Source: Oscillospiraceae bacterium (lineage in GTDB: Bacteria > Bacillota > Clostridia > Oscillospirales > Acutalibacteraceae). Taken from it: a stretch of 64,000 nucleotides of DNA. Under the pieces are notes generated by a model. It searched no databases. It had not been told where the DNA came from and was given only the letters and a program-made list of their open reading frames with translations. The first letter of the stretch is position 1, and each line of letters begins with the position of its first letter. Shown here piece after piece: positions 43,469-53,100 of the stretch. The DNA is taken from NCBI GenBank assembly GCA_015066015.1, contig SVPE01000009.1, forward strand, positions 1 through 64,000. Direction: 5' to 3'. The position numbers and the translations under genes are program-made.

Positions 43469-45540
43469 GAGACACTATCCTGGCAACACCGATGAAAATC
43501 GGCTCATGCGAAATAAAAAACAGAATTGTGCTTCCTCCTATGCTTATGGGCTTTGGTCGCTTTGACGGTAAGCCCACTGAAAAGCTGATGAATTATTACG
43601 AAGAAAGAGCCAAGGGCGGTTGCGGTCTCATCATGACAGAAATTACCCGTGTCAACGACCAGACCGGCTCAGCGGCATTTGCTCAGCTTGCCGCAAGCCA
43701 TGATTATCACATTGAGCCACTTCGTGAGCTTGCTCAGCGTGTACAGCGTCACGGAGCAAAATTCTTCGTACAGCTTCATCACCCCGGCAGACAAAATGTC
43801 GGCCTTCTTGTCGGCACAGTCCCCCTCAGCATCAGACTTGAAAAGCTGACAAGGGGAGGTTACGGTAAACTTCTTTACAAGCTGACTCCCGCGGTAGGAC
43901 CCCTTCTTCTCGACAGAGATATTGTCCCCTCAAGCGTCGCTCCCTCAAAATGCGACCCCGCATACTTTGCTGCCGGCAGAGTAAGAGCACTTCGCTATAA
44001 AGAAATCAAAAAGCTCGAACGACAGTTTATTGATGCCGCAAAACGAGTACAGAAAGCAGGCTGCGACGGTATAGAGCTTCACTCTGCTCACGGATATCTC
44101 CTTCAGCAGTTCTTAAGCCCCGTAACAAATCAGCGCTCTGATGAATACGGTGGCTCTCTTGAAAACAGAACACGATTTATCGTCAATATCCTCAGAGGCA
44201 TCAAGGAAGAATGCGGCAAGGATTTCCCTGTTGTTGTACGCCTTTCGGCTGACGAATGCTACAGATTCATCGGCAAAGAAGGTATGGGCTACACCCTTGC
44301 AGAAGGTGTGAAAATAGCAAAAATTCTCGAAGCAAACGGAGCTGACGCTATCGACGTTTCCTCTGCAGGCTACGACACCTTCAACTACTGGCTCGAGCCC
44401 GTTTCCTTTGAGCCCGGTTGGAGAAAATTCATGGCAAAAGCCATAAAGGAAGCCGTATCAATTCCCGTACTTGCAGCCAATCTTATCCGCTCACCTGAGC
44501 AGGCTGAAAAACAGATTGAAGAAGGCACTCAGGACTTTGTATGTCTCGGCAGACCTCAGATAGCTGACCCCTATTGGGCAAACAAAGCCATTAGCGGCGA
44601 AGGTACAATCAAAAGATGCATCTGCTGCCTTAACTGTATAGAATCAATGCAAAACAACGCTTACATAGGTTCACACGGTGAATGCTCCGTCAATCCCCTT
44701 GTAGGTCACGAGCAGGATGAGCTCCCCGTAAACGGCAACGGCAGAAAGGCAGTTGTTATCGGTGCAGGTCCTGCAGGACTTACCGCTGCCGACCTTTTGG
44801 CACAGCGTGGCTTTAATGTAGAAGTCTATGAAAAGAAGGCTATTGCCGGCGGACAAATTAATCTCGCATCAGCTCCTCCCGACAAAGCAAAAACCGGCTG
44901 GTTTACCGAAGACGCAGTCGCATCATGCTTTGAGCACGGTGTAAAATTCAACGCTCCTAAGGAAATTACCGTCGAAGAGCTCAGAATCATCAATCCCGCT
45001 GTTGTAATCATCGCTACAGGCAGCACGCCTGTAAAGCCGAAATTCGGCGGTGAATACAACCCCGACGAAATCTACACCTTTGAGGATGTGCTTTCAGGCA
45101 AAGCCGTAATAGAAAACGAAAAGGTTGCTCTCATCGGCTCCGGTATGACCGGTCTTGAAACCGCACACTATCTAACCGAAAAGGGCAACAAAATTACTGT
45201 TATCGAAATGGCGAAATCTATTGCTCCCGGAACATGGATGCAGCACGTTGATGACATTATGCCGAAGCTTGAAGCTTCCGGCACAGTCTTTATGACAAAT
45301 GAAAAACTTCTTGAAATTCACAAGGGATATGTAGTAACACAGAATGTCAAGAGCAAAGAAAACACCAGCATTGAAGCTGACAAGGTTGTTCTTGCACTGG
45401 GCTCACGTCCCGTAAACGCACTTGAAAACGAATTCAGAAAAGCAGGCTTCAATCCGATTGTTATCGGTGACAGTAAAAAGGTAGGCAGAATCGCCGATGC
45501 AACAAAAGCGGCATATGAAGCAGTACGCTCAATAAAATAA
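43465..45540 (+). CDS. old-yellow-enzyme type NADH:flavin oxidoreductase with FeS and FAD/NAD domains
   Basis: The 691-residue protein has three parts. The first is an N-terminal FMN TIM barrel (about 1-350), with MKIGSCEIKNRIVLPPM and ELHSAHGYLLQQFLSP. The second is a 4Fe-4S cluster segment, CICCLNCIE then GECSVNP. The third is a C-terminal FAD/NAD-binding region with VVIGAGPAGLTAADLL and VALIGSGMTGLETAHYL. This is the layout of 2,4-dienoyl-CoA reductase, trimethylamine dehydrogenase and the clostridial bile-acid enzymes BaiCD/BaiH. It reduces activated C=C bonds with electrons passing NADH-FAD-FeS-FMN. Its start overlaps the SDR gene. Substrate is unknown. Confidence 0.92.
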   Translation: MRDTILATPMKIGSCEIKNRIVLPPMLMGFGRFDGKPTEKLMNYYEERAKGGCGLIMTEITRVNDQTGSAAFAQLAASHDYHIEPLRELAQRVQRHGAKFFVQLHHPGRQNVGLLVGTVPLSIRLEKLTRGGYGKLLYKLTPAVGPLLLDRDIVPSSVAPSKCDPAYFAAGRVRALRYKEIKKLERQFIDAAKRVQKAGCDGIELHSAHGYLLQQFLSPVTNQRSDEYGGSLENRTRFIVNILRGIKEECGKDFPVVVRLSADECYRFIGKEGMGYTLAEGVKIAKILEANGADAIDVSSAGYDTFNYWLEPVSFEPGWRKFMAKAIKEAVSIPVLAANLIRSPEQAEKQIEEGTQDFVCLGRPQIADPYWANKAISGEGTIKRCICCLNCIESMQNNAYIGSHGECSVNPLVGHEQDELPVNGNGRKAVVIGAGPAGLTAADLLAQRGFNVEVYEKKAIAGGQINLASAPPDKAKTGWFTEDAVASCFEHGVKFNAPKEITVEELRIINPAVVIIATGSTPVKPKFGGEYNPDEIYTFEDVLSGKAVIENEKVALIGSGMTGLETAHYLTEKGNKITVIEMAKSIAPGTWMQHVDDIMPKLEASGTVFMTNEKLLEIHKGYVVTQNVKSKENTSIEADKVVLALGSRPVNALENEFRKAGFNPIVIGDSKKVGRIADATKAAYEAVRSIK

Positions 45541-45568
45541 GTCCTGCATAACATTAAAAATAACATAG

Positions 45569-45612
45569 AAAGGGTTTCTTTCAAAAACAATTTTAAAAGA
45601 AGCCCTTTTGAT
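45569..45612 (+). terminator. intrinsic terminator of the SDR/oxidoreductase operon
   Basis: AAAGGGTTTCTTT (45569-45581) pairs with AAAGAAGCCCTTT (45596-45608) with one G-U pair and is followed by TGATT. Confidence 0.75.
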
Positions 45613-45661
45613 TATATTTCAAAATATTCTCTTGTATATATCATAAAAAATCAGCGGCATA

Positions 45662-45861
45662 GGCGTTGTACCCGTAAGGATACAACGCCAGTTTTATTCG
45701 CCATACGGCGAGTTTTATTGCATCGCAGTTTTATTGTGCTTCGCACAGTGTTATTCGCTTCACGAGTTTGCTGCGAATAAAATAACACTGAATCCGCAGG
45801 ATTCAATAACACTATTGTCTAAAGACAATAATATCACTCTGGCGTAAGGCAGAATAACACT
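45662..45861. repeat. array of about eight small hairpins separated by a constant 9-nt spacer
   Basis: Unrelated short palindromes follow one another. The clearest are GGCGTTGTA/TACAACGCC, CGCC/GGCG, GTGC/GCAC, GAATCC/GGATTC and ATTGTC/GACAAT. They are separated by AGTTTTATT (three times) and AGTGTTATT on the left. After a central TTATTCGC/GCGAATAA stem the spacer becomes AATAACACT (three times) or AATATCACT, the reverse complement. The array thus has overall mirror symmetry. It contains no reading frame and borders an IS200-type remnant. Confidence 0.85.
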
Positions 45862-45885
45862 TGATAAAAATTAAATTTTAATAGC

Positions 45886-46488
45886 GCACTTACTCACCAC
45901 CGGAGGTGTAAGTGCAATCATAACCACTAGTAAACTAGTGGTTTGCTCGAACCCTATAAGGGTTTATACTTGCAGACCCCTGTAAGGGGTGTTGAAGGTT
46001 TACCATAGCATCGCTATCACAGGCGGCCACTATAAGTGGCTGTCTGTGCTTTTTATTTGTTTCCTTTCTTTGCGAACGGATCCATATATTCTTTCATGGT
46101 TATTTGATCTCTCGCCATATCATCTTCTAACTGATTCCGTATATAACTTTTTATAGCTTTTTCGTTTTTGCCAACCGTATCGGCAAAATATCCCCTGCAC
46201 CAAAAATGTCTATTACCATACTTATATTTTAAATTTGCATGTCTATCAAATATCATCAATGCACTTTTGCTCTTGAGTGTTCCGACAAACTGTGCTATAC
46301 TCATATACGGTGGTATATTCACACCTGTAACTCGAATGTGCTGTGTGCTTTATCTCGTTTTTTATGTTAAAAACCTCCTTTATTTTGTTGTGAATGTCTG
46401 GTAAACCTTCACTTACATTATATCGGAGGTTTTTCTTTTGCCAAGGCTTTTTATCCACCACTGGCAGAACCAGTGGTTTATTTGCGCT
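45886..46488 (-). mobile_element. decayed IS200/IS605-type insertion sequence
   Basis: The element is bounded by subterminal hairpins: GCACTTAC/GTAAGTGC (45886-45915) and CCACTAG/CTAGTGG on the 3' side of tnpA, and CCACTGG/CCAGTGG (about 46455-46475) on its 5' side. A run of further small hairpins (AACCCT/AGGGTT, ACCCCT/AGGGGT, GCCACT/AGTGGC) lies between 45951 and 46040. It carries one broken tnpA and no tnpB. The exact ends are estimated. Confidence 0.65.
46053..46361 (-). pseudogene. tnpA: IS200-type transposase TnpA, internally deleted
   Basis: The 3' part encodes IPPYMSIAQFVGTLKSKSA, RHFWCRGYFADTVGKNEKA and IKSYIRNQLEDD, which is the C-terminal half of Y1 transposases with the catalytic Tyr. 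The 5' end, in another frame, still encodes KNEIKHTAHSSYRCEY behind a good AAAGGAGG. The start codon reads ATA instead of ATG. The roughly 50 residues in between, which hold the HUH metal motif, are deleted, and the join is out of frame. The protein cannot be functional. Confidence 0.8.
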
Positions 46489-46626
46489 AAAGCAACAAAA
46501 ATGAGAGGTAACACGGTTTTATCCGTATTACCTCTTTTTATTTATTTGCTATTCCGAATTATTAGTTTTATTTCTGCAATTGCTACCTGTGGAGCAGGGA
46601 AGAAATGTAGGAAATTCAAACACTAT

Positions 46627-46655
46627 TTGCAAAGCACATTTGTTTATGGTATAAT
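46627..46655 (+). promoter_or_regulatory. promoter of the AT-rich orphan gene
   Basis: TTGCAA (46627-46632) and TATAAT (46650-46655) are 17 bases apart, with GGAGG at 46673-46677 just downstream. Confidence 0.75.
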
Positions 46656-46684
46656 GATAAAAACTTGTTTTTGGAGGTGTCGTG

Positions 46685-47284
46685 ATGATTGAAAAATTAG
46701 AGTATTGGTTTTCTAAATGTTCAGACTGTTTATTGCATCCAGAATATACAAAATTGTTAGATGAGCTGTATAATTACGAGCTTAATCAAGAAATAATAGA
46801 TTTCCTATGCGATAAAGCAACCTCAAAAAAACATTGGTGCGAAATAAGATTTGAACACTTGAAAATATTGTTACTAAACGAAACCTCATTTAATTATGAC
46901 TTAAAGCAATTTTATTTTGACTCCTTAAAAAGATGTCGTCGATTGTGGTTAAAAATGTTCTACATAAGAGGCTATGCTTTATATGCTAGCGAAGCAGAAC
47001 TTTTACCTATTATGAAAAAACTTCAACAACAATTAGAAAAAAATCACGATTATATAGATTACGAATACATTTTGTCAGAAGCAGGTTTGCCCTATCTTGC
47101 TGAAAAATACAATTATACTTACCTCAAAGAGACTCTTGAAACAGCCAAAAATGAGTATCAAAAAATAGACCCTCTTTTAAGAGGTTATTTCACAATGAAT
47201 GAAAAGTTAGAACACATTGATTTGATCAGCAACGAAGAAGCACTGAAACGTTCAAAGGAATTTCTTGCAAAACATAAAATATAA
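46685..47284 (+). CDS. hypothetical AT-rich orphan protein
   Basis: The 199-residue protein starts at ATG 46685, seven bases after GGAGG; a GTG at 46682 is also in frame but too close. It appears wholly alpha-helical, with many Lys, Glu, Leu and Tyr, Cys/His near the N-terminus, and no signal or membrane segment. I do not recognise a family. Codon choice (TTA, AGA, ATA, AAA) is clearly AT-biased against the neighbouring operons, and it is bracketed by transposon remnants. It has its own promoter and terminator. An accessory role such as immunity or phage defence is possible but unsupported. Confidence 0.7.
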   Translation: MIEKLEYWFSKCSDCLLHPEYTKLLDELYNYELNQEIIDFLCDKATSKKHWCEIRFEHLKILLLNETSFNYDLKQFYFDSLKRCRRLWLKMFYIRGYALYASEAELLPIMKKLQQQLEKNHDYIDYEYILSEAGLPYLAEKYNYTYLKETLETAKNEYQKIDPLLRGYFTMNEKLEHIDLISNEEALKRSKEFLAKHKI

Positions 47285-47299
47285 CTATAAAAGAACGAA

Positions 47300-47332
47300 A
47301 ATCCCCACCGAGAATGGTGGGGATTCACTTTT
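47300..47332 (+). terminator. intrinsic terminator of the orphan gene
   Basis: AATCCCCACC (47300-47309) pairs perfectly with GGTGGGGATT (47316-47325), followed by CACTTTTAT. Confidence 0.8.
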
Positions 47333-47344
47333 ATAATAAGAGTA

Positions 47345-47378
47345 CAAAAACTCCCCATATTCTTTCGAATACGGGGAG
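47345..47378 (-). terminator. minus-strand terminator
   Basis: On the minus strand CTCCCCGTATTC pairs with GAATATGGGGAG (one mismatch) and is followed by TTTTTG. It ends the transcript of the Cys-module protein gene and the possible tnpB remnant. Confidence 0.8.
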
Positions 47379-47400
47379 CTGATTGCTAGTTTAATAGCTG

Positions 47401-47550
47401 TTATACAGCTACAACTGATGTAGGAGAATTCGCGAAACCCTTGATATTACTGGGGTTCAGCTTAATTCCTTCATCCCTTGATTGCTGCCTGTGGGGCAAC
47501 AAGTCTAGCGATAAAAACCGTCTTAAAACTTTCCTTAACAGTACGTCTTA
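47401..47550 (-). pseudogene. possible C-terminal remnant of a TnpB-like protein
   Basis: A minus-strand frame without a usable start reads LLPHRQQSRDEGIK, then LNPSNIKGFANSPTSVVAV and a stop at 47401. The DEGIKLNP type ending and its closeness to an IS200 remnant suggest the tail of an IS605/IS1341 tnpB, with the adjacent hairpin as transposon end or guide-RNA region. The similarity is short, and I cannot exclude chance. Confidence 0.35.
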
Positions 47551-47574
47551 TACACCGCTGATTTTTTTATTAAT

Positions 47575-50031
47575 TTATCCTCTGCCGAAAAGCTTTCCGA
47601 GGAAGCCGACCTCATCATAATGAGCGACACCGCATTTACAGTACTGATTGATACCGAGCATCTGATAAAGAGTTCTGATGATTCTGAATATAATTGCTCC
47701 TATACCGCTTGTGCTGTGACAGTCACAGGTGCAATTGTCGGTATCCTTGTAAGCCTTACAGATCTTACAGATTTCACTGCCGTCATCATACTTGTGACCG
47801 TTAGCAGGAAGTGGCTGGCTTGGGAAAGTGGCCTTACATACTGCACAGTATGCCTCAGGTGTTGAACCGGGTGTTGTGCAGGTAGGCTCAACACCGGGGA
47901 CAGTTACAATAAGAACGTGCTCTGTCTTGTCAAAGTATACCGTTTCAAGATAATCACAGTTCGCACATGCCTTATAGCTTGAGCCCTTTGCGGTACAGCT
48001 GGGATTACCTACTATTGTCCAGTTTTCATCAAGCTCGTGACCGAGAGGATCAACAATATCGCTGATAATCGCTGTATCCATACAGTCGGGACAGTATGTT
48101 GAGGTATATCCTGAGGTTGTACAGGTAGGCTCAATAACTACAACCTTAAGGTTAGGATGTCCTGAATAGTTCTGTGCAAGAGTGTAATCATCACTCTGTC
48201 CGCACTTTGTGCATACTCTTACGAGCTTCTCGTTACCCTTTGCCTTGTCGCCACAGTTGTATATACTTGTAAGATCATAATTGCCGTAGGTGTGTTCAAC
48301 AGGAAGCTCTGCGGTTTCTTCGAATCCGCATACAAAACATTTTCTTACCTTTTCGCCCTTTTCTGTGCAGGTACTCTCTTCAGTAACAACCCACTCACCG
48401 AAAACGTGCTCAGGAACAATTTCTGCTTTTTCCTCTGCATCGCAGAACTTACAGTATCTTACCTTTGAGCCTTTTTCTTCATCAAGTAAACCGTTTTCCA
48501 TTGTGTGTACGGGATATTTAATGATCTCCCACTCACCGAATTCGTGAGTTACGGGAATTGTTATATTTTCTTCTGTAGCGCAAACCTTACAGTATCTTGT
48601 GTATTTACCTTCCTTGCCGCTGAGACCGTCCTTTGCACAGGTAGGAACCTCTGAAACAAACCATTCACAGAAGTCGTGCTCCTGAACATAGGTCTTTGTT
48701 TCCTTTTTGCCGCACTTAAGACAGAATCTTTCCATTTCGCCTTCGTTACCGGATTCACAATCGGATGCTTTTGTAATAACCCAAAGACCATATGTATGAA
48801 GGGTAGGAACAATGAAATACTTTTCGAAATTACAGTCATTACATTTTGCAAGCTTTGAACCCTGCTGAAGCTTTGTTTCATCACAGTTCATTACTTTTAC
48901 TTCTGTCCAATCAAGGTAATTATGCTTTGTGGGAAGCTCTTCGGTTATTGTTTCGGAGCAGTCCGCACACTTCTTTACGCGAAGGCCTGTCATTGAGCAG
49001 TTAGGCTCAATAGTTGTCTCCCATTCACCGAAGTTATGCTTTCCGTTTGCGGGAAGAATCTCTTCAACTCTGTCAGCGGTAGGATGATAGATGCACCCCT
49101 TGCTTCTCAGACCGTTAACGCAGCTTGCTTCCTTTTCGATAATCCATTCACCGCTTACATGCTTATCAGGATCAATGGGAAGTACTACATCATATTCAAG
49201 ACCGCAACCTGTACATCTGCGCTTTTCGGAGCCTTCAGTAACACAGGTGGCAGGATTACTGCTGAGAACCTGATACTCAACCTGGCTGTGCTGAGGTATA
49301 GGATCCTTTACACGTTCTTTACAGTCCGAGCAGATACCGGGAACATAACCGTCACTGTAGCAGGTAGGTTCAACTGTTGCTGACGGATCCCACACAATAT
49401 TAACGTGGTTTTCGGGATCGGAATAAGCTTCCTTTTCCTGCTGGGGACAGCGGTTACCGTTCAGGTCACAATTGAGACAGAATCTTGTTCTTTCACCGCT
49501 TCCGTTTACACAGGTTGCCTCCTTGGTGATAATCCATTCGCCCATAACATGAGCTGATGTGTCAATGGGAAGAGTTCTTGTTTCCATCGCAAAGCAGGAT
49601 GTACACATAACAAACTCATAACCGGCTACCATACATGTAGCAGATTCACCGTAGAGTCTTTTGAAATTATGCTTCGGAATAGGTCTTGTTTCACGGGTGG
49701 TATTACACTCGATGCAAATCCTTACTTCCTGACCTTCTCTTTCGCAGCTGTTGACAACTGTGACCTGCCAGGGGCCGAGAACATGAGCATTCGGGTCAAT
49801 AGGAATAGCAGCCGTTACTGTTTCGTGACATATTGGGCAGCTTGTCTTTTTACTGCCTTCCATTCTACAGCTGGTAGGTCTGACAATTTCCCACACTACG
49901 GAAGGATCATCTTTCAGCGCTTCGTGATCACAGTCAGCGGCGCTTACGGAAAAAGCTGAGCTCATAACTGAAAAAATCATAAGAAGACTGAGAAAAAGTG
50001 AAAGTGCTTTTTTAGTTGTTTTAGCTTTCAT
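47575..50031 (-). CDS. secreted protein made of about 17 Cys-x-x-Cys modules
   Basis: After a signal peptide (MKAKTTKKALSLFLSLLMIF, cleavage near SAAD) the 818-residue protein is almost entirely a string of modules of the form T/S-C-x3-G-x5-10-C-x-x-C. Examples are PTCTTSGYTSTYCPDCMD and STCTEKGEKVRKCFVCGFEE, alternating with H-x-Y/F-G-x-W-strand linkers. The end is CTCDCH, a hydrophobic stretch, then CKCGVAHYD. Cys pairs may form disulfides or bind metal. I use ATG 50029-50031, preceded by AGGAGG; an in-frame start 48 bases upstream overlaps that site. Surface location is inferred and function unknown. Confidence 0.75.
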   Translation of the reverse strand: MKAKTTKKALSLFLSLLMIFSVMSSAFSVSAADCDHEALKDDPSVVWEIVRPTSCRMEGSKKTSCPICHETVTAAIPIDPNAHVLGPWQVTVVNSCEREGQEVRICIECNTTRETRPIPKHNFKRLYGESATCMVAGYEFVMCTSCFAMETRTLPIDTSAHVMGEWIITKEATCVNGSGERTRFCLNCDLNGNRCPQQEKEAYSDPENHVNIVWDPSATVEPTCYSDGYVPGICSDCKERVKDPIPQHSQVEYQVLSSNPATCVTEGSEKRRCTGCGLEYDVVLPIDPDKHVSGEWIIEKEASCVNGLRSKGCIYHPTADRVEEILPANGKHNFGEWETTIEPNCSMTGLRVKKCADCSETITEELPTKHNYLDWTEVKVMNCDETKLQQGSKLAKCNDCNFEKYFIVPTLHTYGLWVITKASDCESGNEGEMERFCLKCGKKETKTYVQEHDFCEWFVSEVPTCAKDGLSGKEGKYTRYCKVCATEENITIPVTHEFGEWEIIKYPVHTMENGLLDEEKGSKVRYCKFCDAEEKAEIVPEHVFGEWVVTEESTCTEKGEKVRKCFVCGFEETAELPVEHTYGNYDLTSIYNCGDKAKGNEKLVRVCTKCGQSDDYTLAQNYSGHPNLKVVVIEPTCTTSGYTSTYCPDCMDTAIISDIVDPLGHELDENWTIVGNPSCTAKGSSYKACANCDYLETVYFDKTEHVLIVTVPGVEPTCTTPGSTPEAYCAVCKATFPSQPLPANGHKYDDGSEICKICKAYKDTDNCTCDCHSTSGIGAIIFRIIRTLYQMLGINQYCKCGVAHYDEVGFLGKLFGRG

Positions 50032-50069
50032 ATTTATACCTCCTGAACAAATTACAAATTCACACAATA

Positions 50070-50098
50070 ATAATAACATTTTTTAGCAATGCAGTCAA
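50070..50098 (-). promoter_or_regulatory. promoter of the 818-residue Cys-module protein gene
   Basis: On the minus strand TTGACT (50098-50093) and TATTAT (50075-50070) are 17 bases apart, 40 bases before the ATG. Confidence 0.75.
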
Positions 50099-50110
50099 CA
50101 CCTAAAAACA

Positions 50111-50140
50111 AAAAAAGCCCCCCAAAGGGGAGCTTTTTTA
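50111..50140 (-). terminator. intrinsic terminator of the giant protein gene
   Basis: On the minus strand AAAGCTCCCC pairs with GGGGGGCTTT around TTT(G) and is followed by further T. It ends the 5.4-kb gene just before the next promoter. Confidence 0.85.
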
Positions 50141-50146
50141 CTGATA

Positions 50147-53100
50147 TTAATAGTGTACTGCACCGCAAGCACAGGAGTGATTGATCTTAAAGAGTTTCCA
50201 GAAGAAGTTCACGATCTTGTAGATAAACTGCATGAACCAGCCTTCCTTATGGCAGATACAACCACACTGGTTTTTGCCGTCGTTGTAGAATGCACTGTTA
50301 CATTCATCACACTTACCGTCAGCATCGTTGTCAGCGTGACCTGTTGCCTTGTAAACTTCCTTACCTCTTTCTTCAAGACATACTACACATCTGTAATATG
50401 CACTGTGACCGTCTCTCTCGCAGGTTGCAATTTCAGCAGGCTGCTCGAGCCAGTAGTGTTCTGCAAGCTCACCGAAAGCATATACAAGCTTTTCGCCGCA
50501 ACGGATACATGTATACTCTCTCTGCTCTGCCATTGTACAGGTCTTCTCACTTACTACACGGTACTGAGTATAATCAACAAGGTGATTATCGGGAGTCTCG
50601 GGACCTTCATACTTAAGTGTTTCCGGCTCTGTCTTAACCTTACAGTTTTCACATTCGTAAATTACGTAACCGTCCTTTTCGGGAGTGGGCTCAACACGTA
50701 CATAAACTACATAGCTATGTTCGCCTTCGCTGATTGTCTGCTGCTTCTTTTCACCGCAGACTGCGCAAACGCTTTCCTGAACAACACCTGTTGAACAGTC
50801 GCCGCCGATTGTTACCCATTCGCTCCAATCGTGTTCTGCGTTACCCTCATAAACAGTTTCTGTCTTGTAAGCACCGCATGTGCACTCATAGTATTTGATT
50901 GTGGGATCACTGCAGCTTGTACCAACTACAGTCTTGTCTTCATTAAGAACATAATTATGTTCGCCTGTTGCAGGAATTGTAGATGCTGAATTCGGCTTCA
51001 TTGCTTCACATACTTCACAGTAAATTGCCTTGTAGCCTACAGTACCGCAGGTAGCTTCCTTGATTACCTTGTAGTCAGCAGCCCACTTATGAGCAACACC
51101 TGCTGAAGGAATGATCTCAGTCTTAACCTTGGTACAGCCTTCGATTACACAGTGATACTTCTTGTAACCGTCTTCGTCACAGGTGGGATCCTTTGTTTCA
51201 TAGGGGTCCTCTTCCCATTCTGTACAGGGAACTGTATCCTTGCTTACGGTGATAAGCTTCTTGCCGGCATCGGTAGTAGGATCAAATTCCTTCTTGCCGC
51301 CGTCGTCAAGGAAGAACTTGCCACAGTCTGCACACTTGTAATATGCCTTGTAGCCGTCTTCGGTGTGAGTAGCTTCCTTGCCCTCGATATCTACAAGATT
51401 TGTATGAACAGTTTCATCCTTAAGTGAGCAGAGACCCTTACAAATCTCGCACTTGTCGGTGTCAACGCAATTGAATGTATGCTTATATGTGTAACAAGCA
51501 TCCTCAGTAATTACACCGCAGATTGTACACTGAGCGAAGTGATACCACTTATTGTCAGCGCGTCTTGCTTCGATCTTTGTGTCGTAATCAGGCTCAGTGG
51601 TCTTCTTGCCGAGAGTCTTAACGCCGTCAGCATCGGTGGTGATTTCAGCCATATATTCGGGAATATATTCGCCGTATACATGCTGACCGTTTGCCTTGAT
51701 GGTTGTGCCCTTTTCTTTAAGAGCCTTCTTGTTCTGTTCTGCAGTATTGCCTTCTACATAGCAGCACTTGTAATAAACATCACCGGTATGACCGTCTTCT
51801 TCACAGGTTGCTGCCTTCTGGTTTTTAACAACTGTTTCGTTGGGTGTTGCGTGGTTGTTTGTATCAATTGCAAGCTCTTTCTTCTGAGTTGCAGCTGCAA
51901 CGCCTTCGCTTTCAACGCAGGTTGAGCACTTGTAGGTTACTTCGCCCTTTGCGATACAGGTTGCGGCAACTCTTGTACCTTCAACTTCAATGTCAAATGT
52001 ATGAGCAAGCTGTTCTGTTGCTGTACCTGCCTGCTTAAGTGCATTACAGCAGTCATAGTAGTAGTTACCGGTGAAGCCGGGAGCCTGACAGGTTGCATCG
52101 TAAGCACCGTCAAGATGGTTTGCTTCTGTGCTATGGTTATCGGGATCAAACTCGCCGTATGTTGCTTTACATGTAGCACATTCTGCAAGCTTATTACAGT
52201 AAGCAGTACCACCGGCGCAGTCTAATGTCTCAGTTGCAACTTCAGCTACATCAGCCTTACAGGTTGTACAGCTTCTTGTATGCTTGTCTTCACCGTCAAC
52301 CTTTGACCAAGCGCCGTAGATATGATCTTTCTTTTCAATTACTTCAGGTGTTTCGACATTTTTGTTACAAGCAGTACACTTACGATATGCTTCTGTACCT
52401 TCTGTCTGGCAGGTTGAGTCAACCTTCGGAACAGTAACAACTGTCTTGTGGTTAGCGCTGTCAACTTCGCCGTAGGCCACCTTACATTCTGTACAAACTT
52501 TCTTGTCTACGCAGTTTGCAGTTCCGCCTGAGCAATCCTTAGTTTCTGTAGCCTTTTCAGTGCCGTCTGCACAGGTGTCACAGACTGCAGTGTGTGTGCC
52601 GTCGCCGTTTGAAACGTACTTTGTGAACTTATGAGCCTTGAGTGTGCCGGAAACCTTTTCAATTTCATAGGTGCCGCACTGATCACAATATCTGTATGCG
52701 CTGTAGCCGGGATCCTGACAGGTTGCGACCTTACCCTCGTAATCCTTCATATTTTCGTGAGGATGAACCTTGGGGTCAGCGGTAATGACTGTACCCTTTT
52801 CAATAACTGCATCGCAGCCGAGGCAATGTACATCACCTGTATAACCGTTTGAATTACACTTTGCATCAAGAGCGCCTACTGTCTTTGTTCCTTCATCCGT
52901 ATGATTGTTAGGATCAAGTGCCTTGGTCTCACTGTAACCGTTTCCGCAGGTTTCACATTCATACAATGTATAACCTTCAGTCTTACAGGTTGAAGCAACA
53001 TCCTGAGTTACTTTGTATTCGCAATCAGCAACGTTTCCGTATGTTTTGCAACCGTTTTTACATAAGTATGCGTGTGTTTTGTTGCCGTTATATTGTATAT

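Noticed and set aside
42674-45540. bai (bile acid 7-dehydroxylation) operon
   Set aside because: Only a generic SDR and an OYE-type flavoenzyme are present; baiB, baiE, baiF and baiG equivalents are absent.
45662-45861. CRISPR array
   Set aside because: The constant part is only 9 bases and flips orientation, the variable parts are palindromes, and no cas gene is near.
50153-50794. Plus-strand Cys/Val-rich frame opposite the giant secreted protein gene
   Set aside because: The Cys-rich reading comes from the reverse complement of the repeat modules; the minus strand has promoter, leader, ribosome site and signal peptide.
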